From positions 32,663,313-32,727,312 of the forward strand of contig CM046853.1 of NCBI GenBank assembly GCA_025617745.1: a stretch of DNA of 64,000 nt. Direction: 5' to 3'. Shown one piece after another: positions 22,459 through 34,000 of this stretch (positions within the stretch are counted from its first letter, which is position 1; each line of letters begins with the position of its first letter). Origin of the DNA: Heliocidaris erythrogramma. Lineage: Eukaryota; Echinodermata; Echinoidea; Camarodonta; Echinometridae. Position numbers and translations under genes: made by a program. The notes under the pieces are model-generated. The model was not told the origin of the DNA, ran no database searches, and worked only from the letters and a program-made list of their open reading frames with translations.

Positions 22459-23080
22459 AGGAGAATGAAACTCAACATACATTAGCTGATAATTATGTGG
22501 AAAATTGTCAGCCTGTTCAAAATATCTTGAAAATACTCTGATTTGATTACTCAGTAAGGAGAACAGTCTCTCTAAAGTTTGCAGATTTCTTGCTAGATAT
22601 TATCCCATGGGGGCTGCCATTTTGAAGAAACTGTGATGTCATTGCGGTACATGTCCATTTACCTGTACACAATGGATAAGATGTTGCATAACACATAGCT
22701 ATTTTACAACTAAAGCCACCCATGCAAAATAGTAGCCATTTTGGTACCCCCATTGTCTCGCACAGGTGATATCTAAGAGCAGTTGTAGATCTTTGTCACT
22801 TCTTTGAAGAATTCGTCAGACCAAGCAACTTACAAGTGCATGCCAAACACGGTAGCTAGTGTATAGGTCAGTGGGTATCTCACAAATAGAACTGTTCTGA
22901 CATTACTTTGTAAAGAAAATGGCTGACCCCATGGGATAATGTCAAGCAAGGAAACTGCAACTTTTGGAGACACTGTTCTCCTTCTTAAATAATCAAATAG
23001 GAGTAATTTCAAGATATTTGTAATAGGCTGACAATTATCTACATGATTATAGGCTAATGTTTGTTGCCTTTTATTCCCCT
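22459..23080. mobile_element. Palindromic TTAA element inserted in unit D
   Basis: Flanked by TTAA at 22455-22458 and 23081-23084. The ends AGGAGAAT and ATTCCCCT are followed by ~110-bp imperfect inverted arms ('attgtcagcctgtt', 'atcttgaaa' against 'aggctgacaat', 'tttcaagat'). The homologous position in unit C (12826-12829, TTGA) lacks the element, giving an empty-site comparison. No transposase is present. Confidence 0.8.
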
Positions 23081-23084
23081 TTAA

Positions 23085-24552
23085 TATCTTGTAACTACAA
23101 TGTTGAATGCATAATAACTACCGAGTTCCCACTTAGCATACACAAGTACAACAATAACAAAGAGATGACCAGACTTGGAATAGCAGGTAAAGAAAACCAA
23201 TAACCTAAATGGCTAACATCTCTGATAAACAACAAGCAAACAAACAAACAAACAAATACAAGTGTATTCAGTAAACTACAGGCTGTTACTTTAATCTACA
23301 GGCAGTTAAGTTAACCAAATATAAACGACGTGAGTCCATCAAATTTCATTCCATCTTATTTTTAAATAATGTACCTGGTGCTCCCTTCCTAATTGGTAAG
23401 TATAGTTTGATGTAACCTACTTTTATACATTCAAATATTCAAAACGGTTTTTAATAAAAAAAAAATTCTTTCCTAAAAATGTGAAATTTCACAAAAATAT
23501 GCCTCATAGAAATGTGAAAAATTATTGCAAATCCCCTGCTATGCACCATACGTTTTTGCTAACAAAATCATCACGGTAGTGTACTTTTTATCATTTTTTT
23601 TAAAGACTGACATCCAGCACCAGTGGAAATGGAAGGTAAATGCAAGAGTATCGTTATATGAGCGCATAGTTCTATGGCGCATTTATCCCCATGCAATTAC
23701 CATGTAGGGCCTATCGTCATAACTCAAAATCGAAGAAATAATTATACATCATTATCCAGGTGCGTAGCCACAGTTTTTGTCAGGTCGTCAATCTGAAAAT
23801 GATAAAGAAATCACCAACAAAAATAAAAGTGGTTCTTTTCCTTAATAAACACGAAACATATTGGTCTTTCTTACATTAGAAAAACAAATAAACAATGAAA
23901 CTACTTTCTTAAACGATCATTTCAAAATCTTAAATAGGGCAAAGTAAATATAGCCCTTTGCTGCCTTGATTAGATTGGAACAATTTTCTTCATCGTAAAT
24001 ATCTGTGGCATGTGCGTCATTATATCTTCACGATTGTGTGTGTGTGTGGGGGGGGGGGGCGGATTAATTACAGGTTTTCACTCCATATACGATACACATT
24101 TCAAAATTCATAATAATTCCATACAAAATCATTCCGTTATTACTCCCATGTCACTAACCAATTAAGCCAATGTAATTTGAAACGCTATACTCGCAAAACC
24201 CGAGGAATCCCACTCACATAATCACTTTAAAACTCACTTTAAAAAAAATAATAATCAAACTCATGCTAAAACTTCATTATTACGTAGATGAAGAGAGAAT
24301 CATTACAGGGATCTTTCGATTACAATAACATCTTATTTGAATGACAATGTTATATTTGGTTATACTACACAAAAGCCAGTATCCAAAAACTGCATTGCAC
24401 AAAATATCGGTCTGCAACCTTCTTGAGCCAATTTCCACAATAATCATTATCATTATCATACGACATATAACATATACTCATAAACTCTATTACAACACAA
24501 TACCCGATCCCCAACAAGACAACCGGTATAGAAAGTATAAACAAATCTTATT
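23085..24552. other. Downstream flank of CSD unit D
   Basis: Parallels unit C from 12830 onward, including 'aacctaaatggcta' and the 'atgacaatgttatat' region at 24340. It also carries the left copy of a 54-bp direct repeat (24177-24231). A TG/G tract lies at about 24036-24059. No exon is recognised. Confidence 0.55.
24177..24231 (+). repeat. 54-bp direct repeat flanking CSD copy D, left copy
   Basis: Contains 'acgctatactcgcaaaacc' then 'gaggaatcccactcacataa'. The same 54 bp recurs at 25335-25388 with about two differences. It lies downstream of copy D while its twin lies upstream. It is absent from the matching place in unit C. Confidence 0.85.
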
Positions 24553-24648
24553 TCGACGTCAGTAAATATTTCTTTCATGTATATCTGTCATTAAAGTACT
24601 TGGTAATTTCCTATGTGAGGTATACAAACATTTCTTTTCGTGGACCTG
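24553..24648 (-). pseudogene. Fossil of a J-domain gene last exon, downstream of CSD copy D
   Basis: The minus strand reads VHEKK, then (shifted) EITKYFNDRYT followed by a stop and a KKYL...TSK remnant. This matches the order VHGKK, EITKCLNDKY, MKEKFT at the end of the intact J-domain gene. 'gacgtcagtaaat' matches 'aacgtcagtgaat' at 27715. Two frame breaks show it is dead. It starts 110 bp beyond the stop of copy D, equivalent to the fossil behind copy C. Confidence 0.75.
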
Positions 24649-24757
24649 TATCTTGTCTGAGTGCACCACATTTATTGCCGGATCAGTCCCCAATGAACAT
24701 GATGAACAGGAGGGAGAGAGGGAACAAAATATTCAGCACGGAGCCACTGATCCGCAG

Positions 24758-25270
24758 TCAAAGGCAACCCCAGGCACCATCATCACCCTGGTCGTCTTCC
24801 TTCCATTCATGTCCACGCCAAGAACTTTCGCCTCGACGGTTGTGATCTCTTCCATCACGCCGTTGTTGTCGTCGTTCTTTCCGATCACCCGATCCTCCTC
24901 CGTTTCCTTCTCGTTGTCTGGTCGAACCAATCCCAGAATCTTTCCTGTGATAAAGATTCTCATTACAGATATCCTCACCATGATTCAAAATCTGAACCGA
25001 TTCTGCCCTGTATCCCTTCGGAGTGAGATACAAATCAAATATAACCTCATCTCCAACTCGAATAGGGTCGCTAAGTCGCCGATTATCTTTTAAGACCTCG
25101 CAGATGTGGAAAAATACATTCCGAGAAGTGTGATAGACCGTTATGAACCCATGAGCTGAGTGAGAGTCGCCTTTAGTATATTGCTTTACTACTCCAGTTA
25201 CCTGCGAGTCAATAAGCTCGTGTGAGCTGATTTGAGTTTGAGTTTTCTTTCTCTTTTTGCCCCGTGGCAT
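24758..25270 (-). CDS. CSD copy D, single cold-shock-domain protein
   Basis: 170 residues starting MPRGKKRKK in a CACC-ATG context. The CSD spans about residues 20-95: VTGVVKQY, then RNP1 reduced to SAHGFI, RNP2 VFFHIC, then RRLSDPIRVGDEVIF and AESVQIL. The tail carries the family strings DSGIGSTRQRE, an Arg-rich RRDGRDHNRRGE and SSWRGHEWKED, ending acidic. The tail is closer to C and A than to B. RNP1 lacks the usual Gly-Tyr pair, so binding may differ. It is intact, single-exon and flanked by 54-bp direct repeats. Nucleic-acid binding is expected; the target is unknown. Confidence 0.86.
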   Translation of the reverse strand: MPRGKKRKKTQTQISSHELIDSQVTGVVKQYTKGDSHSAHGFITVYHTSRNVFFHICEVLKDNRRLSDPIRVGDEVIFDLYLTPKGYRAESVQILNHGEDICNENLYHRKDSGIGSTRQREGNGGGSGDRKERRQQRRDGRDHNRRGESSWRGHEWKEDDQGDDGAWGCL

Positions 25271-25575
25271 GGTGATTATTCTCCTTCAAGATTTTACTCG
25301 ATCACTGGTCAATATAGAAAAATGTCCTTGGAGATTGAACGCTATACTCGCAAAACCTGAGGAATCCCACTCACATAATCACTTTAAATTGGGACACAAC
25401 CATAATTCAAAATACGATGGCAGAAACGTGTAGATAATATGTACTGTTTTCAATCCGAAATAAAGTGTGTAATCACAAAGATAAACTGAGCATTTTGCTT
25501 CGCATATTGCGCAATAAATGTTTGAGGCAGACACAAGTTCAGAGGCATGTTGTTATGAACAATGGGGTATTTCCA
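25271..25575 (-). promoter_or_regulatory. Conserved upstream region of CSD copy D
   Basis: Aligns with 10293-10615 upstream of copy B over most of its length, with the 54-bp repeat (25335-25388) as an extra insert. 'aatgtccttggagatt' and 'gttatgaaca' are shared landmarks. Regulatory function is only inferred from retention. Confidence 0.35.
25335..25388 (+). repeat. 54-bp direct repeat flanking CSD copy D, right copy
   Basis: Near-identical to 24177-24231. It interrupts the alignment to the copy B promoter region directly after 'agatt', which suggests it was copied into the upstream flank from the downstream one. Confidence 0.85.
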
Positions 25576-26454
25576 CTTCCAGTCATATATTACGTGCAGT
25601 TTGTAACCACAAATCCTTGGTGATTTAGTTAGTTGTAACTCATGCTTCAGGATTTGAAATATTCGAGTTGTAGGCTATAGTTCAGGCCCGGTGTAGGATG
25701 ATGATTGGGAAGGAGGGGTGGGAGGGAGGAGTGGGAGGGGTAGGAGTGGTGGGAGGGGGAGTCAAGTGAATACGAAAACGTAAATATATATCAACAGAGC
25801 TCTGCAGAAATTCTGACATTTCCTTCTGAGACATTCCTAAATCAAGAGTTTATTAGATTAGTAAGGGTTATGGCGGATTTTAATACTTGACTCTTTACCA
25901 TTCCTATAAATCGTATTAATACTTTCATTTTAGTGTACATATTAATTTTTTTACAAGCGATTTAATTCCGGCATATACTTATTTTTAGTACATCATATAC
26001 ATAAAGAAAGTTGTGAAATACAAAAATAAATTCATGTTATGAACGTATCATTGAAATGCTATTAATATCGCTAAATAATTCAGTATTTTTGGTAATTTAA
26101 TTGTGATTACACTTGTGGAGATGCATTTACCCGAGAGCGAATGTAACGAAGAAGACAACACCATTCTCATCACATCAAACTCGTGTTAAACGTTAGTGAA
26201 TACTGATGTACAAAGGCTTAATGCAATTTATTTTGAGTAAATAACACATGATTTTTCGAGTACTACATATGATCTATAATGGGAATGACAATGGTATAAT
26301 ATTTATAATATTATAATGAAAAAAACCCCACTGAACCAAGATGCATCACAATAAATGTCTGATTGGAGCCAGAAGGGCGTTAACTCATATACTTTAACAC
26401 AGAATTAACGTCCTTCTGGCTCTCAACAAGTCATGATATATCGGTTTTCAACCA
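25576..26454. other. Intergenic, includes a strong hairpin
   Basis: Mostly AT-rich with a GGGAGG-rich run at about 25715-25760. At 26366-26420 'gagccagaagggcgttaa' faces 'ttaacgtccttctggctc', a near-perfect hairpin with an ~18-bp stem. No gene is seen. Confidence 0.5.
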
Positions 26455-26745
26455 CTTTAAAGAGAAGATTGAGTTCTGATGGGAAAGGTGAAAGAGATTT
26501 CGTGAGCTTTCTCATTCCTTTTATGTCAGTTTAGAAGAACATCATGGTAGAAATGTCCCCTAAAAAAGGACTGCTCCTCAAAAGTCCTCATTTTCTAAAT
26601 ATGATGAGAAATAACTGAAATGTCCGGGCCAAACAACCTCGCAGTATACACCAATTCTTACATGATCAACCTTTCCCAATTACTTTCTTTCACAATGTAA
26701 TCGCGTGACCAGAATTCAACTGTATCTCTAAGCCAGGTTCCACAA
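26455..26745 (-). repeat. Upstream flank segment shared between units A and D
   Basis: Matches 2240-2620 with small deletions ('gtgagctttctc', 'agtatacaccaattctta', 'catgatcaaccttt'). It sits about 1.2 kb upstream of copy D and 0.6 kb upstream of copy A, showing that the duplicated segment extended well beyond the ORF. Confidence 0.75.
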
Positions 26746-27174
26746 ACATCAATTATGACAACGATTACCGGATATCTGACGAGATGAAGAAAAAAAACAC
26801 CCGCTTTGGCTGATATTCATAACGGCATACTAACTTTCGTCCAAGTTTAAGTTTGTAGATTTAGTCCACTGATTTATTAAGTGCCAAGTGTCTACCTCCC
26901 CATCCGGTACAGATTACCATTTCGCTTTTTATTGTATATTAATCAAACTTACTTATAAAGCCTAATCATTTACAAGCTTATGCTCTTTATTTATTTTATT
27001 TCCTCAACATTTACTTTTTCTTTCTTCCCTGTCGTACTCGTACATATATCTCTCGAAACTGTCGACCTATTACACTGTCTACCTGTTATATTTGATTGAG
27101 TTCTTTACACGTATAGTTTTGTAACTGACTCTCTTACTTGTAAAATCTAAATTGTTTTTTATGAAAAAAAAATG

Positions 27175-27440
27175 GAGGTGTCGTGGTATAGTGGTTCATT
27201 CACTTGACTCTTAATCAAAAGGTTGAGGGTTCGAATCCCAGCCCGGCACTAACGTCCTTTGGCAAGACATTAATCCACATTTGCCACTCTCCACCCAGGT
27301 GTAAATGGGTACCCGATATGCTAGAGCGCTACATATTTGGCTGCTAAGCTATGACCGGGGTAATAATGAAGCGCCAGGAGCGTCACAACGTGACGGACAT
27401 GAGCGCTATACAAGAAGCCACCATTATTTATTATTATTTA
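27175..27440 (+). mobile_element. tRNA-derived SINE, copy 1
   Basis: The head (27176-27250) has an A-box-like 'tatagtggttc' and a perfect B box 'ggttcgaatcc', with an anticodon-loop-like CTCTTAA suggesting a tRNA-Lys(CUU) origin. The body 'cctttggcaagacattaat' and 'tttgccactctccaccca' is shared with the SINE at 55686-55979. It ends in an ATT-rich tail, as expected for LINE-mobilised SINEs. Confidence 0.85.
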
Positions 27441-27708
27441 AAAAGCGGAACAAATAAAACTTCAAAATTTAAAATTCAAACCATGATTATGTTATCAAAA
27501 TAATGAACAGACAAAAATCACGTCAACATGAAAGAAGTTTCAAATTTTCATTTCATGGCACTAATTATTTTCGTTTCTTAAATTTGGTACAGAATTGCAG
27601 TAATTAGTAGCGAATAAAGAGCTTCACACTTGGCGCTTCAAACATTAGTGAACTAAGGTGAACCTGGTTTAACTTTTAACTCAGTAAACCTTTCTGAATA
27701 TGAAAGCC

Positions 27709-28082
27709 TTAGTCAACGTCAGTGAATTTCTCTTTCATGTATTTATCGTTGAGACACTTGGTAATCTCCTCTGTGAAGTAGTACCACTTCTTGCCATGGA
27801 CTTCTTTGTCCACCTTGTCAGGGTGATAGTGACTGATGGCCTTCAGGAGAAGCTTCTTCTTGGACAGTTTGTCATTCAGCGTTGCTCCTGGAGCCTTAGG
27901 CGGCCACGTCTTGTAGATGGTCGCTACGTATTCTTCTGCTGGTAGACTAGAGAACCCTTTTAGTCTCTCCAGGTCAGCCTTCATATCTGCCAGGGCGGCA
28001 TCCTTTTCCTTGTTCTCAACTCCATCCTTGTTGATCCTCCTCTGGAATTCATCGACGTATTTCTTGCTTTCTTCAAACCATT
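27709..28082 (-). CDS. Exon 6 (last) of the TPR/J-domain gene
   Basis: 374 bp from acceptor TTTTAAAAG|AATGG to TAA. Encodes WFEESKKYVDEFQRR, a coiled-coil-like KDAALADMKADLERLKG, then the J-like region with HPD and a final EKFTDVD. The two fossils at 14061 and 24553 derive from the last part of this exon or a close relative. Confidence 0.88.
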
Positions 28083-31000
28083 CTTTTAAAAAAGTATAGG
28101 AATTCATTCATATGAACTATCATAGATCATGATTCACGACATGATTACAATTTACGTCCCCGCCCCTCTCCTCTGAAACTTTGTCATTTTAGCCTCCCAA
28201 TGCAGAGGAGCTGTGGTCTAATGGGTAAGTCACAGGACTATCGATCAGGAACTATGGGATTCGAGTCCCTGCCCCTGCACTATTCCTTGAAATGCACTGT
28301 GCGCTGATAACGGTTGTTGTAGCTAAAGTAATTTCAAGAAGTCCTTTGGAATCGCGTAGATAAAATAACGTGATAATATGCGCTAATCAAGAACAGACTA
28401 TATTATTATTACTACTGTTATTATTCATTTCCATTGGATGATGAATTAGGTTGATTGCCCCCCCCCCCCCCCCCCCCTTTCACAAGAAATATTTGGTGTT
28501 TTGGGAAAGAAATGGAAGTCTGATGGATCAGAAGATGGCCCCAAAATAGAGGATCGTTGGTTCGATCCCGGTACGGCACTTATGCCCTTGAGCAAGGCAT
28601 TTTAATTCTAATTGTGTTTGGCATAATAATACGTACTGTGTGAGTGTGTTTCTTAAAAAAAAAATATATATATATATATAACATTTAACAAATTCATAGT
28701 GACGAAGCTTTTCGACCTGCACTCATCGGGTCACAACGCAGGAATGACAAAAGGAGTTTGTACAAGCGCTTCGATTATTTTAGCGTGCCCGGATCATATC
28801 CGGGTCGCTGTACACACCCTTCCTTGACTTTCGTATTTTCTTGTATTCTCTCATTCCTGCGTTGTGCCCCGATGAGTGCAGGTCGAAAAGCTTTGTCACT
28901 ATGAATTTGTTAAATGTTATCTCTAAGTTTTGTAGTACCAATCGTCTGTTTGTATATATATATATATACATGTATATATAAGATAGATAAAAATAAACTC
29001 ACCGACATTATGGAATGTTCTAGGAGACATACTCAGTGCTAGTTCAATTGCTCTCTTGTAGCAATCTTTTCCCTTCACTGTTATCTTCAATATCTAGTAT
29101 TACAAATAAAAAAGGGATACAATTTGTCTATATCACTTACAACATTGAGTAATATAGTTTTGTATAACATGATATTTTTTTAGTTCAATGACAATTATTT
29201 CACCTAATCGTTTGACGTAATATTCGTTGATCTCTGAAAGTTTAAGAAAATGATCAATGCTTAACAAGGGGAAAATAAATCTTCAATACTAATTTTCTTT
29301 ATAACGTGGTGACTTCATGTTTTGTAAGGTGAAATAAATCTTTACATTTGATAAGAACAATAATAATTTTCTTCCTAACGTGGTAATCACATGTTTTTTA
29401 AGGGGGAAATGAACGTGGTGATTTCATGTTTTGTAAGGTGAAATAAATCTTTACATTTGATAAGAGCAACACGAATTTATTTTCGTAACGTGGTTATTAT
29501 AACCCTAAAATCATAGATATCGTCATAAATTTCAGGGGAATTCCATACCATTGTCATAACCCATACAATCTTGCTTCAAATCACCCTTTGGAGTAGTTTT
29601 TTTAATTTTATTTTCAACAGCAGTAATATATAATGTTACGGTAAATAGCAGTATAGTTCTCATCAACTTCATAATCACCACCAGTATCATCCCTATCCTA
29701 ATTATCAATTGTTTAACTCTCATGATCAAAACAATCATCATTACAACCACCATCATTAGGCCTACTATCAACATCCTCACTGTCAGCCTTATGATCATCA
29801 TGATCATCATCAACGTCATCATCATCATCATCCTGGTCATTATTACCATAGCCGTTCATAATCACCGCCACTGTTATAATTACCAATGCAATCATAAACT
29901 GACAAATGAAATAAATATTTGTAAAAGTCACCTTGCCGTAAACCCTGCCCAGCCTGCTATAAGCGATAGCCTCTTGTTCTATATCACTGCCTTTACATAG
30001 TATGACTGACTGTCTGTACCAATCCATGACGGACCAGACCAACTCCACGTTGAGCTCCTCTTTGTCCTTTAGTCCCGTCTCCAGAAGGGCATCACCTAGT
30101 TGGTTACCATGGTTACAGAGGAAAGGAGAGTTGGGAAACAACGGATAAATACAGTGCTTTGTGGAATGACCTTTTCCCCTTGGATTTCGTAATTCTCTTG
30201 TTTTCCTGATATTCTGATAAAGTAAGAAATTAAGAGCTACAAATACGGAAGCGTTAAAGTGCCACTCTACTTGACGACATGACGAGATATTTCATCTTGT
30301 CAAGTCGACTTAATATTCATATCATGTCGACATGTAAAGATATTAAACTTACCAAGTCGACTTCCCAAAAAGAATATGTCGCCATGACGACATATACTTT
30401 TTTGGGAAGTCGACTTGGCAAGATAATTTATGTCACCATGACGACATGAACTTTTTGTGAAGTCAACTTGGCAAGATAATTTCTTTCACCATGTAAAAGT
30501 TGATAAGTCGGCATGGTAAGTAAGATATCTTTACATGTCTACATGATATGGATATAAAGAATGTCACTTTAACACTTCCGTATACAACAGGTGAAAATCA
30601 TTGAAAATGGGAAAGATAGAAAAAAATGCAGAAGAGATTGGTTTCAATGTTTATTGCAACGCGGCAATGACACACTAACTGCTTTATAAGTAATGTTAGA
30701 TGTCAACGAAGGTATTGATCCTAGAAGTAGTGCTGAAGTTGAAAAGAAACTTTTTTTGTTTTTATCAACAGACGACTTGTAAGTTACCATGATAATGGTA
30801 ATGATAATGATCACGATCACATGATAATGATAACGATCATGATCATGATAATGATCACGAATTCTTTCGTTGTTTACGGAAAAAGTTTGTACTTTGTAGG
30901 CTAATGGCTAATGCACTTCGTTGAATGATCCAGTTCTTACAGTAGCAAAATTCAGCGGAAGAGTGAAATGGATATAGGAACTGCAGTGGCGTATTTAGGG

Positions 31001-34000
31001 GGCCGGCCCGCCCCCTGAAATAAAAGCATACATTGTGCCCCCCCCCCCTTTAGACCTGATGACTCGTTGTTTTGTTTCTTTGCTTGTGAGAGAATTTGGA
31101 AGAACAAAGAGACCCTAAAATGTGTGTGATTACCCAATAAATTCCGACTCGAATGACAAACTGAAAGATGGATGAGAAAGAAAAGGAGATATGAAATAGA
31201 ATATTGAGGAGGAAGATACGCTTTCCTACAATGTGGGATATACCCCCTCGCTCCCACACATTTCGTCCATCTATATACTGTAGTAAAGACGTGAAAAGAT
31301 CCCCCTCAATGACTTGAACCATGCGACGCCTCAATACATTATGTTGGGCAAGTGTCGTTACTACAGAGACACAAGGGTCGGCCCAATCAGAAATGACACC
31401 TCCTTTCATAATTTGTTTTCACATTTTTATTTCACCCAAAAGTCATTTTCATCCACTACATTGCGAAATCCTCCAGACGTTTCTGGTGGACAAACATTTT
31501 GTATTGCGAAACCTGTCCAATCAATTAACAGCCGTTTGGAGAATTTGGCAATAGGATGTGCATTCGTTGTCAGAATGTGCAACACAGGAAAGAATTTCGA
31601 AGCGTCAAGGCCCATGTTGACCACATAAATTCATGCGAAGTTTCAGACACTGAAACTTAAGCTTGGGTCACATTTATCGACAACGATAACGATATCGATA
31701 ACGAGATTTTTCATCCTAGAGCTGCCCTACTATTAATAGTCACAGCATACTTACACGTACACACCATATAGTAAGGTGTACCTTTAACTGAAAATCTCGT
31801 TATCGTCATCGTTCTCGGACAAATGTGACCCACGATTTAGAACAAAGAACTTTCCTTAGATGTTAAAAACATATTCTACAATATCTTTTTAACAGGTGGG
31901 CTATTTGTCAAATAATTTAACCAGATAACATGCAAGAATGGGGAATGTAATTCTTTATTTTTTATAAACACTGGGCTGTCTTTTTCTCACAGCATTTAAG
32001 TTTCTTCACTAATATAAACACGGAATTCAATATTATCACTGTGATAATTAATTCAGCAAAGAAAAAGGCATTGCAATCTCGAGAAAAAAAAATTCAAACG
32101 AAATCAGACATGTCAGACATGACAACCATTGGAACTATAGCAACAGAAAAGGTAACTAAAGTACTTTGGCGTAGAAAGAATGGCCTAAGACCGAAATAAA
32201 ACCTTTTCAATTAAAAAAAATAGATTAACACTGGACCTTTGACCATCATTAACCTACCTGTAGCCCTGGCCTTCCCTGCTTCAGCCAAGCATGTATGCTG
32301 ATGGACATCTTCCTTCAGAACCTCTATCTCAGACATGATGACTGGGTCCTTTTCACATGTCCTCGCGGCCTCTTGTATAGGAAAGTAGCATTCCTTCATG
32401 AATCTGCACATTGACCAAAACCAAATCATTTTGACAATTTTTTTGTTGAATCCTAATTAGGAATTTAAAAAAAAATCCATAACAATCGGTTAGATCATTC
32501 CTTCTTGCTGCCTCTTGAGTTAGAAAGTATTACCATTCTTTCTTATTCTTTCATTTCTTAGTTTGCACGCTACAGAATCCATAAAAGGCAAATGATAATT
32601 ATGGTCACTCCTTCTCACACGTCTTCATGAATCTGAAAACTGACCACAAACAAATGTTTTTACGTCTTTATTTCTCAGTTTGTAAACTGTAATTTAGGTA
32701 CTTTAAAGATTAAGTACAGGTAAGTCTTGTTAAATCTTGTTTAAACATGACGATAAACACAAACAATGCACGAAATGTAACAATGTCAATATGATGACTA
32801 TTGAATATCATGAATAGTGATGTCCCGTGAATATAAATCGAACGTGGATATCTTGAAATAACAGAGAAAAGGACATTATTACATATTTCGAAGAAGAATG
32901 GTGACTTTAAAGAAATCTTAAACAGTGTGTTACGCTTCCTCCTATATGCTTTATGCTTTATTATATCAACAATGGAAATACTTTATTTAAAGTTATCAAC
33001 AAATAATAGATTATAATGGTCAATTCCAAGTTTATCTACACACTTACCTAAAACATTCTTTATATTGCAGATCCCCAAGCGCTGTCATTCCTCGACCAAA
33101 GAGTTGTGTAGCCAATCGGACGTAGTCTTCCGCCTTCCTCTTTCCATCGGGAAGGTGAGCAAGTGTCTCGGTAAGAACACCTATCTTCTCCTGCTCATCA
33201 TCGAAAGATTTGTTGATCCACGCGATGGCTTCATCTCCACACTTGTGCACGGATGTCTGTAGGTGGTTGCACCAGGCGGCGCTCTTGCAGGATCTACGCA
33301 GAAATGCCTTGTTGAAGTTCTGGAAGGCATCACTAAAGTATCGTCTGGTAATGCCCTACAGATCGCATATAGGGTGGAATAAATCTTTGGAGTGACAATG
33401 GTATGGATTAAACGTTTTTGTCTATAGTGTACCAGTGCAGGGATTCATTGGCTATCATATAGAGTAGGGGTCATGCTCTTTGACAACGATATTTGTTTGT
33501 TGATTGTTTTATTGGGTGGTATATATGAACCAATATGAAAATGATTGTGAGTATTGGAGATCAAAGGGTTCCTGCACTCTGAAACATGCAGGTTAGATTA
33601 TAAAGAAACTTGAAATCCGAGCGCTAATACCCATGGGCACCTAAACGCAAGAATCACTACGCCTAGCCGTAAAATCTATAGCTATATTGGTACATGTAGT
33701 CACAGTTTTCAAGAAAATCAATATCAATCATGTAATAAATATTGATATAAATAAAAGAACATTCACCTTGAATGATATTCAATTCTCTGCTGAAGTCAAA
33801 AAATATAAAACAAATCTACAGCACAAATATTCCCAATTCACAGATCAATGATCAAGATTTAATTTCATTCGATATTTTTCACAGTCAAACCCTACTTTTT
33901 GTAATTTCTGATCCCTGTCTGTCGCTGACCCATGCAGAGATGCCAACTTCCACGATGTCATGGCGATATTCTTGGTAGCCGAGACCGCATCATCTTCATT

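Noticed and set aside
28681..28917. Hammerhead-ribozyme-like core (CCGATGAG ... GTCGAAA ... GTC) in the arms of the palindrome
   Set aside because: The invariant U of CUGAUGA is C here, the stem II segment does not pair beyond one base pair, and the GTGAC/GTCAC pairing does not fit stem I of a hammerhead. Treated as an ordinary palindrome.
29720..29860. His/Asp- or Ile-rich ORFs at the CAT/ATC repeats
   Set aside because: They are microsatellite translations inside an intron of the J-domain gene.
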